Source: Dendrolimus kikuchii
Lineage: Eukaryota; Arthropoda; Insecta; Lepidoptera; Lasiocampidae
NCBI GenBank assembly: GCA_019925095.2
Contig: CM034406.1
Coordinates: forward strand, 16,616,388-16,680,387
Length of the DNA: 64,000 nt
Direction of reading: 5' to 3'
A program made the position numbers and the translations under genes. This document shows positions 41,761 through 55,500 of the stretch, piece by piece. Each line of letters starts with the position of its first letter. The first letter of the stretch is position 1. Below the pieces are notes generated by a model that was given only the letters and a program-made list of their open reading frames with translations, made no database searches and was not told where the DNA came from.

Positions 41761-41940
41761 AGGCAACTTAAGAAACATCTGATGTTGGATATTATTGGAT
41801 AAATTTATCTTACAAGAAAAAGCAGGTTATATTCTTTTAATGTCTAGACTTCACGGAATCCTAGGCTTAGTATTTGTCAGTGCCATTAAGCTATATTTTA
41901 GAGCAACACTCAGTGATGAATCCTAATGTACGTTAAGCAC

Positions 41941-41956
41941 GGGGGGGGGGGGGGGG
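41941..41956. repeat. G homopolymer tract
   Basis: Sixteen consecutive G residues, a likely site of length error. Confidence 0.9.
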
Positions 41957-43018
41957 TGTGACGTCATGACACAGGGAGTGAATCAAAGACGCATAATTAT
42001 CGAAGTTCATTTTCCTCGATTGAATTTTGACTCAACTCTGATTGCCGTTCTAAAATGCCAATGCACTCAGAGTAGAGTAACAGCCGATTAAATAATTAAT
42101 AATGTTTGAATTCGGGCTTTTTCTTATTACGTTTTCTATTTCAGTTAGTAGCTAAATAAATAATAAATTATGCACAATTTTTATCCGATTATTATAATTG
42201 ATATTTGATTAATCGTACTTTAAACACTCTGAGTGCGGCAGATATTTTTTTCACACACACAAAATTTATGCCGGGTTCCTACATCTTACAATCCATTCCA
42301 ACCATTACTTGCATTAAAAGTCAATTTTATAAAATTTTACACAAATCCCATAGCATAATGGCATATGCAAAAAACAATCTACCTATGCTAAAGTAGGTAA
42401 GGTAAAGATAAGGCAGGAATTGCCACTTCTCAATCACCCTTATGCAAACACAGCATCAACACCACTTTTTCCACTAAAACCATCACAATTTCAGCTCTAC
42501 GCTCATATTTTATACAATACTAGTGGTCGCTCAGTGGTCGAAATTCGACCATAATAATTAATTTAAATGATAAGTTTGAACATTATTAAGGTTCTGTTGT
42601 CAAAGAGTATATTTCTATAATCACAGATTTCGCCAAGGCACTGTTAATTTGACTTTAACAATAAACAAAAGAGTATATATGCATGTATGTGTCAAATACA
42701 TGGTAAGGTGTGTAATTATTTTTTTATAGATTTAATGTATTTTTTATGCATAATTAAAAAAAAATATATATAAGTGTGCCAAATTTCATACTCCTCCGTC
42801 CGCGTAATTTTCGTAAAAAGGGGTTCAAAGTTTTGACCGTCTTAATATAATGATGATACTAACCAGAATTCTACTTATACTGGTTTTAGGGTAAGCCAGA
42901 ATCGGCGATTCCCATCTAACGTAATGTAATGGATAGTAAGAGGTAGAAATTCGGGATTAAAACGTTAAACGTTATATTATAATTTGTTTTCATTCACACC
43001 ATCAATACATTCACTCGT
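41957..43018. other. Region 3' of carboxypeptidase D
   Basis: Should include the 3' UTR of carboxypeptidase D (minus strand). No other gene seen. Confidence 0.5.
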
Positions 43019-46000
43019 TCACTCGGCCGCTTTCCATTCACGACCGGATCTTAGCATAACCACCTCCTCGTCCTCCGAATCGGTCTCCGAGGGCGGTATC
43101 TCTTCTTCGTCGTAGTACGGTTTACGAACTATTTCTGAAAATATTAAAATCTTATCAAACTACAGCTTTGCCGTGATTGACTAATACGTTAGCGTCTCAT
43201 ATGACGTAAGCTCAAATCCTAACCCCGAAACCATGTACAGTTTTACACAACTTATAATTCCGATCGGCAGTTGTCGGCAATATATATTGAACTTTATTTA
43301 CGAGTGAAAATGGCAGTGTTGCATGCTATTAATTCTTAGCTCTATTCCGCTTACACGATTCGTACGTTGTCTCGCGCTACTAAAATTAGTCTTCTGCGCA
43401 GGAACATTGGGAGAAGTTATTAGTTGCGTAAAACTGTACCACTTAGGTAGTTTTTTGACCCAATGTGTATATTGTTACAATCACCTAGTACTCCGGGTGA
43501 AGGAAAACATTACGATGAAATCTGCACATCGAGATAAGTTAAACCGCCAAGTCACTTTGGAAAAACGTAGCGGGTACACTTTTCGTTCCTCTAAAAATTT
43601 AGAGTCCTGTAACCATCCAGCCGTGGAACGTTTATGGGCTATTACTGTAGTTTCCTCAAAGTCAGTTCAATAGTTTTCGCGTGAAATAGTAACAAACAGG
43701 TGAATGGATTCACCTTCATAAACTTTTTCATTTGTCAATATTAATAGAAAGAAAGAAAAAAACGTGATTATATGGGACAAAATTTTAAGTGAGGTGTGTA
43801 AGAATAAGCCTGAATGGCGCTCTGTTGTTCGTGCCTACCCCGCAAGGGAACTGGCGTGAAGTTATGTATGTAGACATAGACAACACTTTATTGTTCACCA
43901 AAACAAAAATTACAAAAAAATGTACAACAAGACAATAGTTACTTGGTAAAACAAAAGGCGGCCTTATCGCTAAAAGCGATCTCTTCCAGGCAACCTGACT
44001 CAAAGGAAATTCTTAAATTGTCTGTAATTATTATGCAACAAAGAAAAGGAAAAAGAAAAATATGACATATATGGACAGCAGATTACAGTCTATTGTAAAC
44101 TATTGTATGTATGTAAAATTTTAAGTTTGTATTGAAAGATATATTTACCTATTAAGTGTTTCCCTAACTCTTGTAGACCCTACTTTATTTCAAAAGTAAG
44201 CATTCAAGCACATTGCATTATATTTTTATCTAGGCATTATAAAACATATTGTAACTAGGGTCTGTTTTTGTAATTGTATATTTTGGTGTGCAATAAAGTG
44301 TTATCTCTATCTCTCTCTATAAGTCGCCGGAAAATTTAACTTAATGTTATCCCGGAAACTATCCCATTTTCCGGGATAAAAAGTATCTTAAGTATATTTT
44401 CGATATTGATACTATATCAAGCCTTTATCGTAAACGACATTTGGCCCTACGTATATTTTTTGTTGTAAAAGTGACTTTAAACTAATATTTTGTTTTAAGA
44501 TTTCAATTTTTGATTCAGTATGGCCTAAGTTAATTAAAACTGAGTCTTAAAGCAAAATAATAGTTTAAAATACATTTTGCAACAAAAAAAATACTTAGGT
44601 CCAAATGTTGCTTACGATAAAACGGCGGTAAAGGCTCGATATATAGTGAATTTTTCAAGTGGGCCTTCAGGGCCAATTCCTCAACTATACAAAATAGCGA
44701 AATATACTGAAAGGAGACTCCTTTAAGTATATTTAGCATAGCGAGCCTTTGCCGCCATTTTATCGTAAGCGACATTTGGACCTAAGTATATATTTTGTTG
44801 GAAAATGTATTTTAAAGTATTATTTGGTTTTAAGATTTTCAGTTTTAGTTAAATTAGACCCTACTGAATCAAAAACTGAAGATCTGAAAATAAAATAATA
44901 GTTTAAATTACGTTTTGCAACAAAATGAAGAGTGCCCCGTATAGGGTGGAGGAGCGAGATGGTATGCTCCTCCGTCTCGAAGGAAGATCTTCCAGCGAGG
45001 CTATTGTTGTTCCTCGCAAGCCTAGGCCCACCTATTATTGTTGGAAATTTTGTATGTTTTGTACGTTTCGGGAATCGTTAGCGACCTCAATTATTGCACA
45101 GCGCCATCTATTGGCTTGTAAGTGTGCCACTACAAGAAAATATACTTAGATCCAAATGTCGCTTACGATAAAATGGCGATCAAGGCTCGATAGTTTGCGA
45201 TTTGGCACTGAAGGCCCACTTGATAAATTCACTATGTATATGCAACATTTCGGCAATATCGATAGTACAGTGGTTTCTCCATGCAAACGTCACAGAAAAA
45301 TACAGTTACTTTGGCAACTAATACTTTTTATTAATATTTTTTTACTTAATAAATTATACTATAGCGTAGACGAATATATTAATGATAATACAATAAAATA
45401 AGATAATGACATTGAAATTTTTAAATTTAATACTTTAACAATATTTTTAATAATTTTAACAATTATTTTTTATTTATTTGACATGTATATATTTACTCAG
45501 GAGCCTTAAGAACAGACGAGCGTGCATGACGAGAGCTGTGAATGTCAAAGAAGCAAGCGAGGTGTGTAAGAATAAGCCTGAATGGCGCTCAGTTGTTCGT
45601 GCCTATCCCGCAAGGGAACTGGCGTGAAGTTATGTATGTATGTACCTATTCATGTACCAATGTTTTTGCAAATAAATATTGATTGCAAAAAAATAATATT
45701 TAGTACGGAAATACGGATTACTCACCATAATTGGTGTCGTCGCAGAGCGGTCTCTTATCATCCGAGGGCAGTTGCGTGAAGAGGTAATCCCTCCTCGTTT
45801 CGCGCGACTTCTCCCTGCAGCTGTAGCACCATGCCGCCATGACCACCAAACAAACACCCACTACACCTGTACAAAATGCAATAATACTTATAAAACTAGT
45901 TATGTAATAATAGTATCCGTGCAGGAACGGAGAAAGAATACAATTTCCCGCGTTGGGGCGGCCTGTCGTAAGAGGCGACAAAACAACCCACAGCCAGGTG

Positions 46001-49000
46001 GTAGGGCATTTGCCCGATTGGATGGCCACCACCCCTGGTCTAGAGTATGTCGCCATAACAACCTTGTGTTGTGTTCCGGCATCAGTGACCAGGTTCCAGT
46101 CTCCCTTAAGAGAGCAGCAGCGCATTTGTTGCAGTTGCAGCACCTTTGGTGTTGCAAATATCCATAGGCGATGGTAACCGCTTTCCATCAAGTGGGCCGT
46201 CTGTCTGCTGATCTCCTGTAATAAAAAAAAATAGTAATAAAAACTTTAATTCAGAAACACATCGTCATTTGCACATACACACATTTAGAATATTTAAATT
46301 CAAAAGTTTTTATTCAAAATGAGTTCCACTGGAGAACACTTTTTGAAGGTCCATACATAAAAGTTAAAATTTAAAATAAATAAAAATCCTACTAATATTA
46401 TAAACGCGAAAGTTTGCCGGAATGTATGTTTGTTACTCTCTCACGCAAAAACTACTGAATGGATTTTGATGAAACTTTACAATAATATAGCTTACACATC
46501 AGAATAACATAACATATAATTTATAAAGATTTACCATCACCACGCGGGTGAATCCGCGGGCGCAGCTAGTTTAAATATAAAATTAAAATTTGCAACGCCC
46601 TGTTGCAAACGTGCATAGGCGACGGTAACCACCTTCCATCAAGTGAGCCGAAAAAAGCTTTTTATGATATTGCATAGAATGCATCCGGTGGTTCGGGCAT
46701 GTGGAAGGAATGACTAAACAGATATACAATGCATAAGTGGGTGGATGCAGAAGTCGTGGAAGGCCACGACACACCTTCCATGATCAAATCGATCGTGTAC
46801 TAGCAGAAGGTGATGTCAGGAGCCTTAAGAACAGACGAGCGTGCTTGACAAGAGTTATGAATGTCAAAGACGCAAGTGAGGTGTGTAAGAATGGGCCTAA
46901 ATGGCGCTCTGTTGGTCGTGCCTACCCCGCAAGGGAACTGGCGTGAAGTTATGTATGCATGTATATTTCCATGAAATACCTGCGAGCATAACGAACACGA
47001 GTCGTGGCATGCCCAGTACGAGGTCGTCAGTCTCCAACTTGAAGATTATACTCGGAGTTAGGTTTTCTATGCTGTTTAACTGTAAATAAAGAAATATCTC
47101 TTAGATACAAATTCATCATTAGACCCGTCGTCTTATTTACGTTTTCGTTAAGTAATCTCTTGAAGATCCTAGGAAACTAGAACACATGGTTTTTTTTTAA
47201 AATTATTAACATCTCTACGGACTCTAGTTCCGTACCCTTTTTTACTACTTAATTTCTATGAAATATTTTAGAGTCCATACACGCTTATTGTTTATTTTTG
47301 TTACTGTGTGTGACATTAATTTAGTGATATTTATGTTGTGGTCTGTACCTTAAGAATAACTTATTATATTAATTTATTCTAATTTTTATAGTAAACTTAT
47401 ACTAATGTAGAGTGTATCTGTTACATGCTGCTATTGTGAGGAAGTGCATGTGCAGTGTTGGCCTTATATCTATACTTATATATAGTCCTATCTAGTGCCA
47501 TGTGTGTTGTTTTTTTTTCTTTTCTGTGCCTGGAACACATGGTTAAAGACATAGCAGAAAAAAGCATAGAAGTAGATTTAGAAATTAATGCAGATAAAAC
47601 AAATCTAATGACCAGCTCAACAGAAAGCAACATAGAGGTCTACGGAACCAAGTTCGTATATGTGAAAGAATATGTTCACCTAGGACAAATTATATCTCCC
47701 GAAGACTCCATATCCAAGGAAATAAACAAAAGAATAGCCTGCGGTTGTAAGAAATACTGGTCCTTCAAAGAAATAATGAAGAATAAAGACCTAGGCATAC
47801 ATATCGAGAGAAAGACTTTCAACACTTGTATTCTCCTAATGAAGTAGATGATGCACAATATACTCTTTATCCGTGTCAAAGGTGGTCCATCGCAAAGCTT
47901 GAACTAGAGAGTGAAGTGGGAAGCATTAACGTGGATAATTTTGTGGAGACTCTACTAAAACGGAAAAACGAATGGAGGTCAATTGACAAAAATGTTAATA
48001 AAATAATAAGACAAAAAGAAGAAGATGAGACGTAGAAGAAAACAAAAGTTTATTTGCGATAGGTTAGAAGCAGGGACACAGATAAATAAGGCGTCAGGAA
48101 GAGTTTTAGTCGGTTCAACCGACTTACATACAGTCCGTGAGGTTTCCCCCTGAGAAAAAAAAGTAGGAAGCCTTCATCCATGCTTCTCCTATAATAGTAC
48201 ATTATGGTACTAGTGTGTAACATTGGTGATTACCGCCGAGGCGCCATTGAGACTCGAGCCGTAGGCGAGGGTCTTAAGAGAGCCGAGGACGGTAATCATC
48301 AATACACACGTGTATCATACGACGTTTTTCAACACACTTGTGAATAAAATAACAACAAAAACTCATTTTATTTAGTAGATAAAAAAAGTTATATATGAGT
48401 GAAAGTTTTATTTATTAAACACGTACGAGTTAAAATTATCTATTTAAATAAGAAGTTACATGAAATGAGCAAGCAATAGGAACATTAATTTATTTGTTCT
48501 ATAGAACACGATCTTTTTTTTTTTGAATAAAAACTTTTTTAAGAACAAAGCAACTCAACCCATAAAATTAAAAAAAAAATCTATAACTCACTAGTGAGTT
48601 ATAATGTTTTTTACTCACAGTTTGATAATGGGTGTCATTCTGTGCCTAATTGCGGTGACCATAGAGCCACTTTATGAGCAAGTGTGTTGAAAAATAAATT
48701 ACTTACCGATATATGTCGCTCCTTTGCGATATATCCATCGACAGTCGCCGATATAACGACTTCCTTGCCTTTATAATCCTTTGGAAGCGATAATATGAAC
48801 CTGCCATTCTCGTCGCTGACGTTTCTCGTCAGCAGCGTTTTAGAGTCTGTCGTAGTCGCTGCTAAATGCACGTGCGACAATGACACGCTGTTGCGGTCTA
48901 ATGAAAGGCCTGAAAATAAAAGTTTTTTTTAAATTGCATTGGTTCAGCAGACAGGCAGACGGCCCATTTGATGGAAAGCGGTTGTCATCGCCCATGGACA

Positions 49001-49544
49001 TTTGCAACACCAAAGGCTATAAATGCACTGCTGCTCTCTTAAGGGAGACTGGACCTGATCACTAATGTCGGAGTACAACTCAAGGTTATTGTGGCGGCAT
49101 ACTGTAGACCAGGGGTGGTAGCCATCCATTTGGGCAAATATCCTACCATCTGGCTATGCGCTGTTTCGTCGCCTCTTATGGCAGGCCGCAATTTTCTGTT
49201 CTTGCACGGATAAGTTGTTGCATGTTCTTAAAGGCTTTGACGCCATCTGGCGAAAGAAAGCAGCCTCTCTGCTTAGGAGACTGCGTGGGAGCAGTAACAG
49301 CATCCTGAACGTAATAGCCAATAAACAAGATAGTCCTCTGATGTTTGCACTCATGCAGAGGACCAAATCGTTATTTAATGTAAATTATTAACACATATGT
49401 GGTGACATGGGTCGCTCTGTCAGCAGTTTTAGCGCTCGGGAAACTACGACGCGCGATCGGCAGTCTTACCCGAATATTGCGACAGACCGGTCTTGTCTCG
49501 CGGAACATATCAGTTCACACGTTGTTGATTTAGTGTGTATAGAA

Positions 49545-49596
<52 letters not shown>

Positions 49597-52500
49597 ATAT
49601 ATATATGTCAGGAGCCTTAAGAACAGACGAGCTTGCATGACAAGAGTTATGAATGTCAAAGAGGCAAGTGAGGTGTGTAAGAATAAGCCTAAATGGCACT
49701 CTGTTGTTCGTGCCTACCCCGCAAGGGAACTGGCGTGAAGTTATGTATGTATGTATATATATATATAATATAAACCTTCCATGATCAAATTGATTGTGTA
49801 CCAGCAGAAGGTGAGGTCAGGAGCCTTAAGAACAGATGATGCACGCGCATGACAAGAGCTATGAATGTGAAAGAAGCAAGTGAGGTGTGTAAGAATTAGC
49901 CTGAATGGCGCTCTGTTATTCGTGCCTACCCCGCAAGGGAACTGGCGTGAAGTTATGTATGTATGTATGTACATTTTATATGTGAACAATATAACCGCGT
50001 AAGTAGTTAAAATCAAAAACTTAGTTTGATTTCTCTCACACCTCAAGAACACCTTCTCATTACTTAGCCACAACATAATATCACAGTGGTAACACCACAG
50101 GAAACACTTCATACCCCACTCATATGTTTAAGCTCTACTAAGTATAATATTTGGATGTAGTCGTCTGTACATAAAACAAAAAATTAAAGAAATCCATACA
50201 AATTGACATAATTTGTATGGAGTATGATTATTATGATAAATTTTAACCACTGGTAAATGAATTTATAGTAGAAGTCATAAGAGCAGCCCGTCATCCGATC
50301 AGCACCGAATAGTCTCGCTCACAAGCTGACCACGCGCGGAAGGTTAGTGAATAACCTTAGGGAACGTACCCACAGTCATTTAAAAAAAAGTACTCGGTGA
50401 CCACCCGTAGTATATGTCCCGTTCTAGTTTTCACGTAGTTTTATAAATATTATTTTAAATCATTTTTTACAAACAAAAAATAGAAAAAATAAAATTTGCT
50501 CATATTTGTTTGTAGTTCCTTTATTAATGCGGCGCTTGCAGCGTGACGCCAATACGTCATTGTTGCCAGCTGAGAGTTTAAAAAACATTATACACTGAGA
50601 GCCATATATGAATACGGCTCGAAAAAACTTGAGATTCATCCCCCCCCCCACGAATGGGTCACGTAGTGTGGGTACGTTCCCTTACTCGCTTTGCCCTGCG
50701 TTAGGTTACGTTGCGTAACAAGTCCCAAGTGGATTGCCAGATGCCCGCGAATGATTCACATGTAGATCTAATACCGACCGTTGACAAACTATTCTGCGAT
50801 TTGTTAAACACGGCACGCGAGGTTCACTGGTTAGCAACGCGACGTCCACTTCTTATTTTTTTTTAAGGCGGGGGAAATGCATTTCGCACACTACCGGGTC
50901 CTTTACTAGGGATTAGACCAAAGCGTCGAGAGGTGAGACCACGAATCCAATCGCCAGCTTGTGTGGAGACTCGACTACTCAATACTCTATCCGTGCAGGA
51001 ACGGAGAAAGAATACAATTTCCTGCGGCCGGGCGGCCTGTCGTAAGAGGCGACTTAACAACCCACAGCCAGATGGTAGGGCATTTGCCCGACTGGATGGC
51101 TACCACCCCTGGTGTAAAGTATGTCGCCATAACAACCTTGAGTTGTGTTCCGGCATTAGTGACCAGGTTCCAGTTTCCTTTAAGAGCAGCAGCGCATTTG
51201 TAGCAACTTTGGTGTTGCAAATGTCCATAGGCGATGGTAACCGCTTTCCATCAAATGGGCCGTCTGCCTGTCTGCTGATCTCCTGCTATTAAAAAAAAAT
51301 ACTCCACTAAAACCACCCTCCTCCCATGTGCCCCGCGCTTATGGCAGGAAGAGCGTGAGGCTTAGAACGTAGTTACGCCCACGCTGATCCTAGCGCATCA
51401 GTGCTTGAGAATGCCCCGGGAAAGGCAAACTCGCTTCGTCAACAGAGGTGAAGACTCCTCCGCTCCCTAGATGCTAGAGGGCCCCTGCAGCGGTATTACG
51501 GGCAACGTCCACTTCTGGTCCAACTGTCGTCAAGTGAATACCGAATGACAAATATTGCTGGTTGGGTATCGGATGGCTCTAGTGATCTATGCCGTTAGAA
51601 CATAGCGATCGACATAAAGAAAACTTACCTGTAACATAGACCAAGTTGGGATCGTCCCCGACTTTAAGTTCTTCGTACTTTCCACCAGGAATGATATCGG
51701 CATTGATACGCCGTAATACAACATCTTTCTGTTTCATTTTACGTTCTTCCACGCGCCAATTGAACATCTAAAAAAAAACAATAGGGTAAACTATACTACT
51801 GCTGGTAACCTCACCCCCTCCTTCTCTTCAATGAATGGCAACCCCGCAATTTATTATAATAATACTAGCTGTCCCGGCAGACGTTGTTCTACTCTGAAGA
51901 AATAAAATTTAGAACCCGATTCCATCGCCACCTACCGGGTCCAAATGTAAGCTATCCTATCTTTCAAGTCGGATCAAACTGCACACGGTGTGCAAATTTG
52001 ATTAAAATCGGTCAAGTAGTTTAGGTGTCCATTGCGGACAAACAACGTGACACGTAATTTATATATATTAAGAAGATAATATATTATGAAATCTTAACAC
52101 TACCACTCTGAGACGTGCCGGTGGAATTCTGAACGAGAATATTATATAACATAGGTAAAAGGGCTAACTATCTATATCTAAAAACCATCGTGGTAGGGTA
52201 TTTGCTCGTCTGGATGGCTACCACCCCTAGTCTAAAATATGCCGCCATAACAAGCTTGAGTTGTGTTTCGGCATTAGTGGCTAGGTTCGAGTCTCCCTTA
52301 AGAGAGCAACAGTGCGTTTGTAGCCTTTAGTGTTGCAAATGTCTATACGCGATGGTGATCAATTTCCGTCAGGTGGGCCGTCTGCCTGTTTGCTGAACTT
52401 ATGCAATAAAAAAGGGGCGTTGTTACTATAGATTCTTTGACCTTGAACTATAAAACTTTTATTTTACTTTCTTACATGAGATAATTACCCTCGATAATAT

Positions 52501-55500
52501 CCTTAATAATATTATAAAGGCTGTCTGTCTGTCGGTTGCGGTTTCACGGAAAAACTACTAGATCGATTCGGCTGAAATCCCGTATATAGGTAGTTTCAAT
52601 ACCGGGAATAGACATAACCGCCTTTTATCGCGGAAAATGAGATAGTTTCCGGGACAATAGTATTTTTGTCGTCTGTTAGGTTTTCACGGAAAACTACTGG
52701 ATCGTTTTTGCTGTTTGGTACAGGTATATTTAGTTGCAATACCGAGAAAGGACATAACTTTTTATTGCGGAAAATGAGTGTTTTCTATATAAAATTAAGT
52801 AAATCTTCCGAGGACCTCTGTAAAAGCTTGCTCACTAAATAAACAAGGGTTATGTACTAGGGTTTGACAATACCAGGGAAAACTCTAGTGTAACAATAAG
52901 TCTCACCTGATCTAGATAATTGTGACAGCGCACGATGACTTTGTAGTCACCAGGGGGCAGCATCAGTTTGTAGTAGGCCATATTCCTCGACACGCGATAT
53001 TGGCGGTCTATTCCGGTGACGGCTACAATAGCTTCACGCATCGGCATACCTTCCTCGTTTTTAATGAAGCCAGCTACTCCTGAAATAATATCACTCATTA
53101 AATCTTATTATTATGGGAGCATACGTCCACCCATCGCAGTGGACAACGAACTAGTGGCTAGCGCTTTTTTTTTATTGGACTTGATGTTATGTTGTTGGTC
53201 CGGGAAACCATACAACTTTACCGGGGTTTCTGGGGCGAGTGCCCGGGGGGCAACTTGTTCGAGGGAGCTCCCTAAAGAGTTTTATCTCGGCTGGACTGTT
53301 GCCATGAGAGGGGGATGAATTTAATGATGCCCACCATAGGGCGACACATAGCACTAATTGAGAACGGGCGACGGGTAATATAAAGCCCGAGGGGAAGGAT
53401 CCTGCCGGGCCGGGATCGGTGGTTCACGGCGGCCTACGCTATCTTACTGCCGTTTCGCAACGTGTTATGGCTGGGAAAGAAGAAACGGCGAAAGAAACTT
53501 CCCAGCAACACGCCTAGTCAATCCTATGGGGAGCTAAATCTCCTAGCGTCCCTCGCGGGGACGTGGAGAGATCTTGATTGGCGGCGTCTGAGACGCCGCC
53601 GTCTGTGTCTGTCTGTCGGTGCCTGCCAGCCTACCGTCCTAACCGTGGGCGGACTGATCCGGGCCAGCCGTTTCGTAATAACGTCGACTCTGTCCGTCAG
53701 GACGTTACGCGGTCGTCGAACAAGAACCTTTCGACGAGGCTTATAATCGGACGCGGACACGACGAGCGGATTTCGATGGTGCGGCGCGAGATCGAAATAC
53801 TTACGCGAGAGCGACGTAATGTAGTTTTTGAGGGAGGGAAGCTCCAAATCGCGGTGGAGATCGACGTTACGCATATAGAGGGGGAGCACCGACGACTCTG
53901 CGCATGAATTTATTCTGCACGATTTGCAGTTTATCTAAAAGGACAGGCTTGGCATGGCCGAATACCACACTCGCGTATGTCATGATCGGGTGGATGCACG
54001 TTTTATACAGAGTAAGCTTGTGTCTGAGGGACATTTTGCTTCGTTTGTCTATCATGGGTGCTAAACGACCCATCACAAATCGCGCTCTATTGCGGACTAT
54101 AGTGATATGCTCGTTGAAGCGCAAGTTCTGATCTAGGGTGACACCAAGGTATTTGGTGTACTTTTCCCAGGGGATTTGTTGGTCGTAGAGCGAAATGGTT
54201 TTTAGGCGAACGCTAGCGCGTTTGGGGGAGCGAAGCGTGCCCGGGGAAAAGAACATTGCTGCGCTTTTCTCCGGGTTTACCTCTATCCTTCATTTGCGAA
54301 ACCATTCACCTAGCTCTGTGATAGCTGTCTGCAGCCGGACGCAAGCCATTTGTCGGTTGTGATCTGATGTATAGAGTGCGGTGTCATCCGCGAAGAGGGC
54401 CAACTCCACATCTGGAGTTTTTGGGATGTCGCTGGTGTACAGCGTGAAGAGTAGTGGCGACAGAGCTGAGCCCTGAGGTACACCGGCTGTGAGTGGGTGA
54501 GGGGACGAGCGCGTTCCCTCCACTCGAAAACGGAAGCTACGACCTAGGAGGAAATCTCGCAAGATGAGCACGGGTCTGTCTGGCACACCGAACTGGTACA
54601 GCTTGTAAATCAAGCCGTTGTGCCAGACCTTGTCGAAGGCTTGTGGCTAGCGCAACGCGGGAGCGCGCGTATTAATAGTTGCTCTATCTCGCTCACACAT
54701 CATCTGTCCCGCTTACACATTGTGCTATATATTGTACTAGCTGTACGACTTGTTCAATTTGTACTTAAGGTTTCCAAAATAAATTAGTTCACTTCAGTTC
54801 ACATCGGCACTCGACAGTGAATACTAGTCTCTGCCATCTGAAGTAACATTTAACCTCTACCTCTCGCTGCTACATATTATAATTTAAATAAATATACATA
54901 CATACATACATACATAGCTTCACGCCAGTTCCCTTGCGGGGTAGGCACGAACAACAGAGTGCCATTTAGGCTTATTCTTACACACCTCACTTGCCTCTTT
55001 GACATTCATAACTCTTGTCATGCACACTCGTCTGTTCTTAAGGCTCCTGACATCACCTTCTGCTAGTACACGATCAATTTGATCATGGAAGGTGTGTCGT
55101 GGCCTTCCACGACTTCTGCATCCATCCACTTTTGCATTGTATATCTGTTTAGTCATTCTTTCATCATGCATTCTTTCCACATGCCCGAACCACCGGAGCA
55201 TTCCTTTCCTTACCTTCACCCCGACACTCTCTTTCAGACCAACTCTCTTTCTTACTTCGGTATTACGAACGCGGTCCGCGAGCGTCACTCCGCAGATTTT
55301 GCGCAGTGCTCGCATCTCGACCGCGTTTACTCTACTTTCATGCTCTCTCTTCCATACCCAACTCTCGCATCCATACGTGAGCGTAGGTACCAGCACCGCG
55401 TTGTGTACGGCGAGCTGGGCCTTCTGGCTGAGGTTCTTAGCGCCTAGAAGTTTACCTAACGCTCCATTCGCACTATTCCCCAAATTCACTCTTCTTTCTA

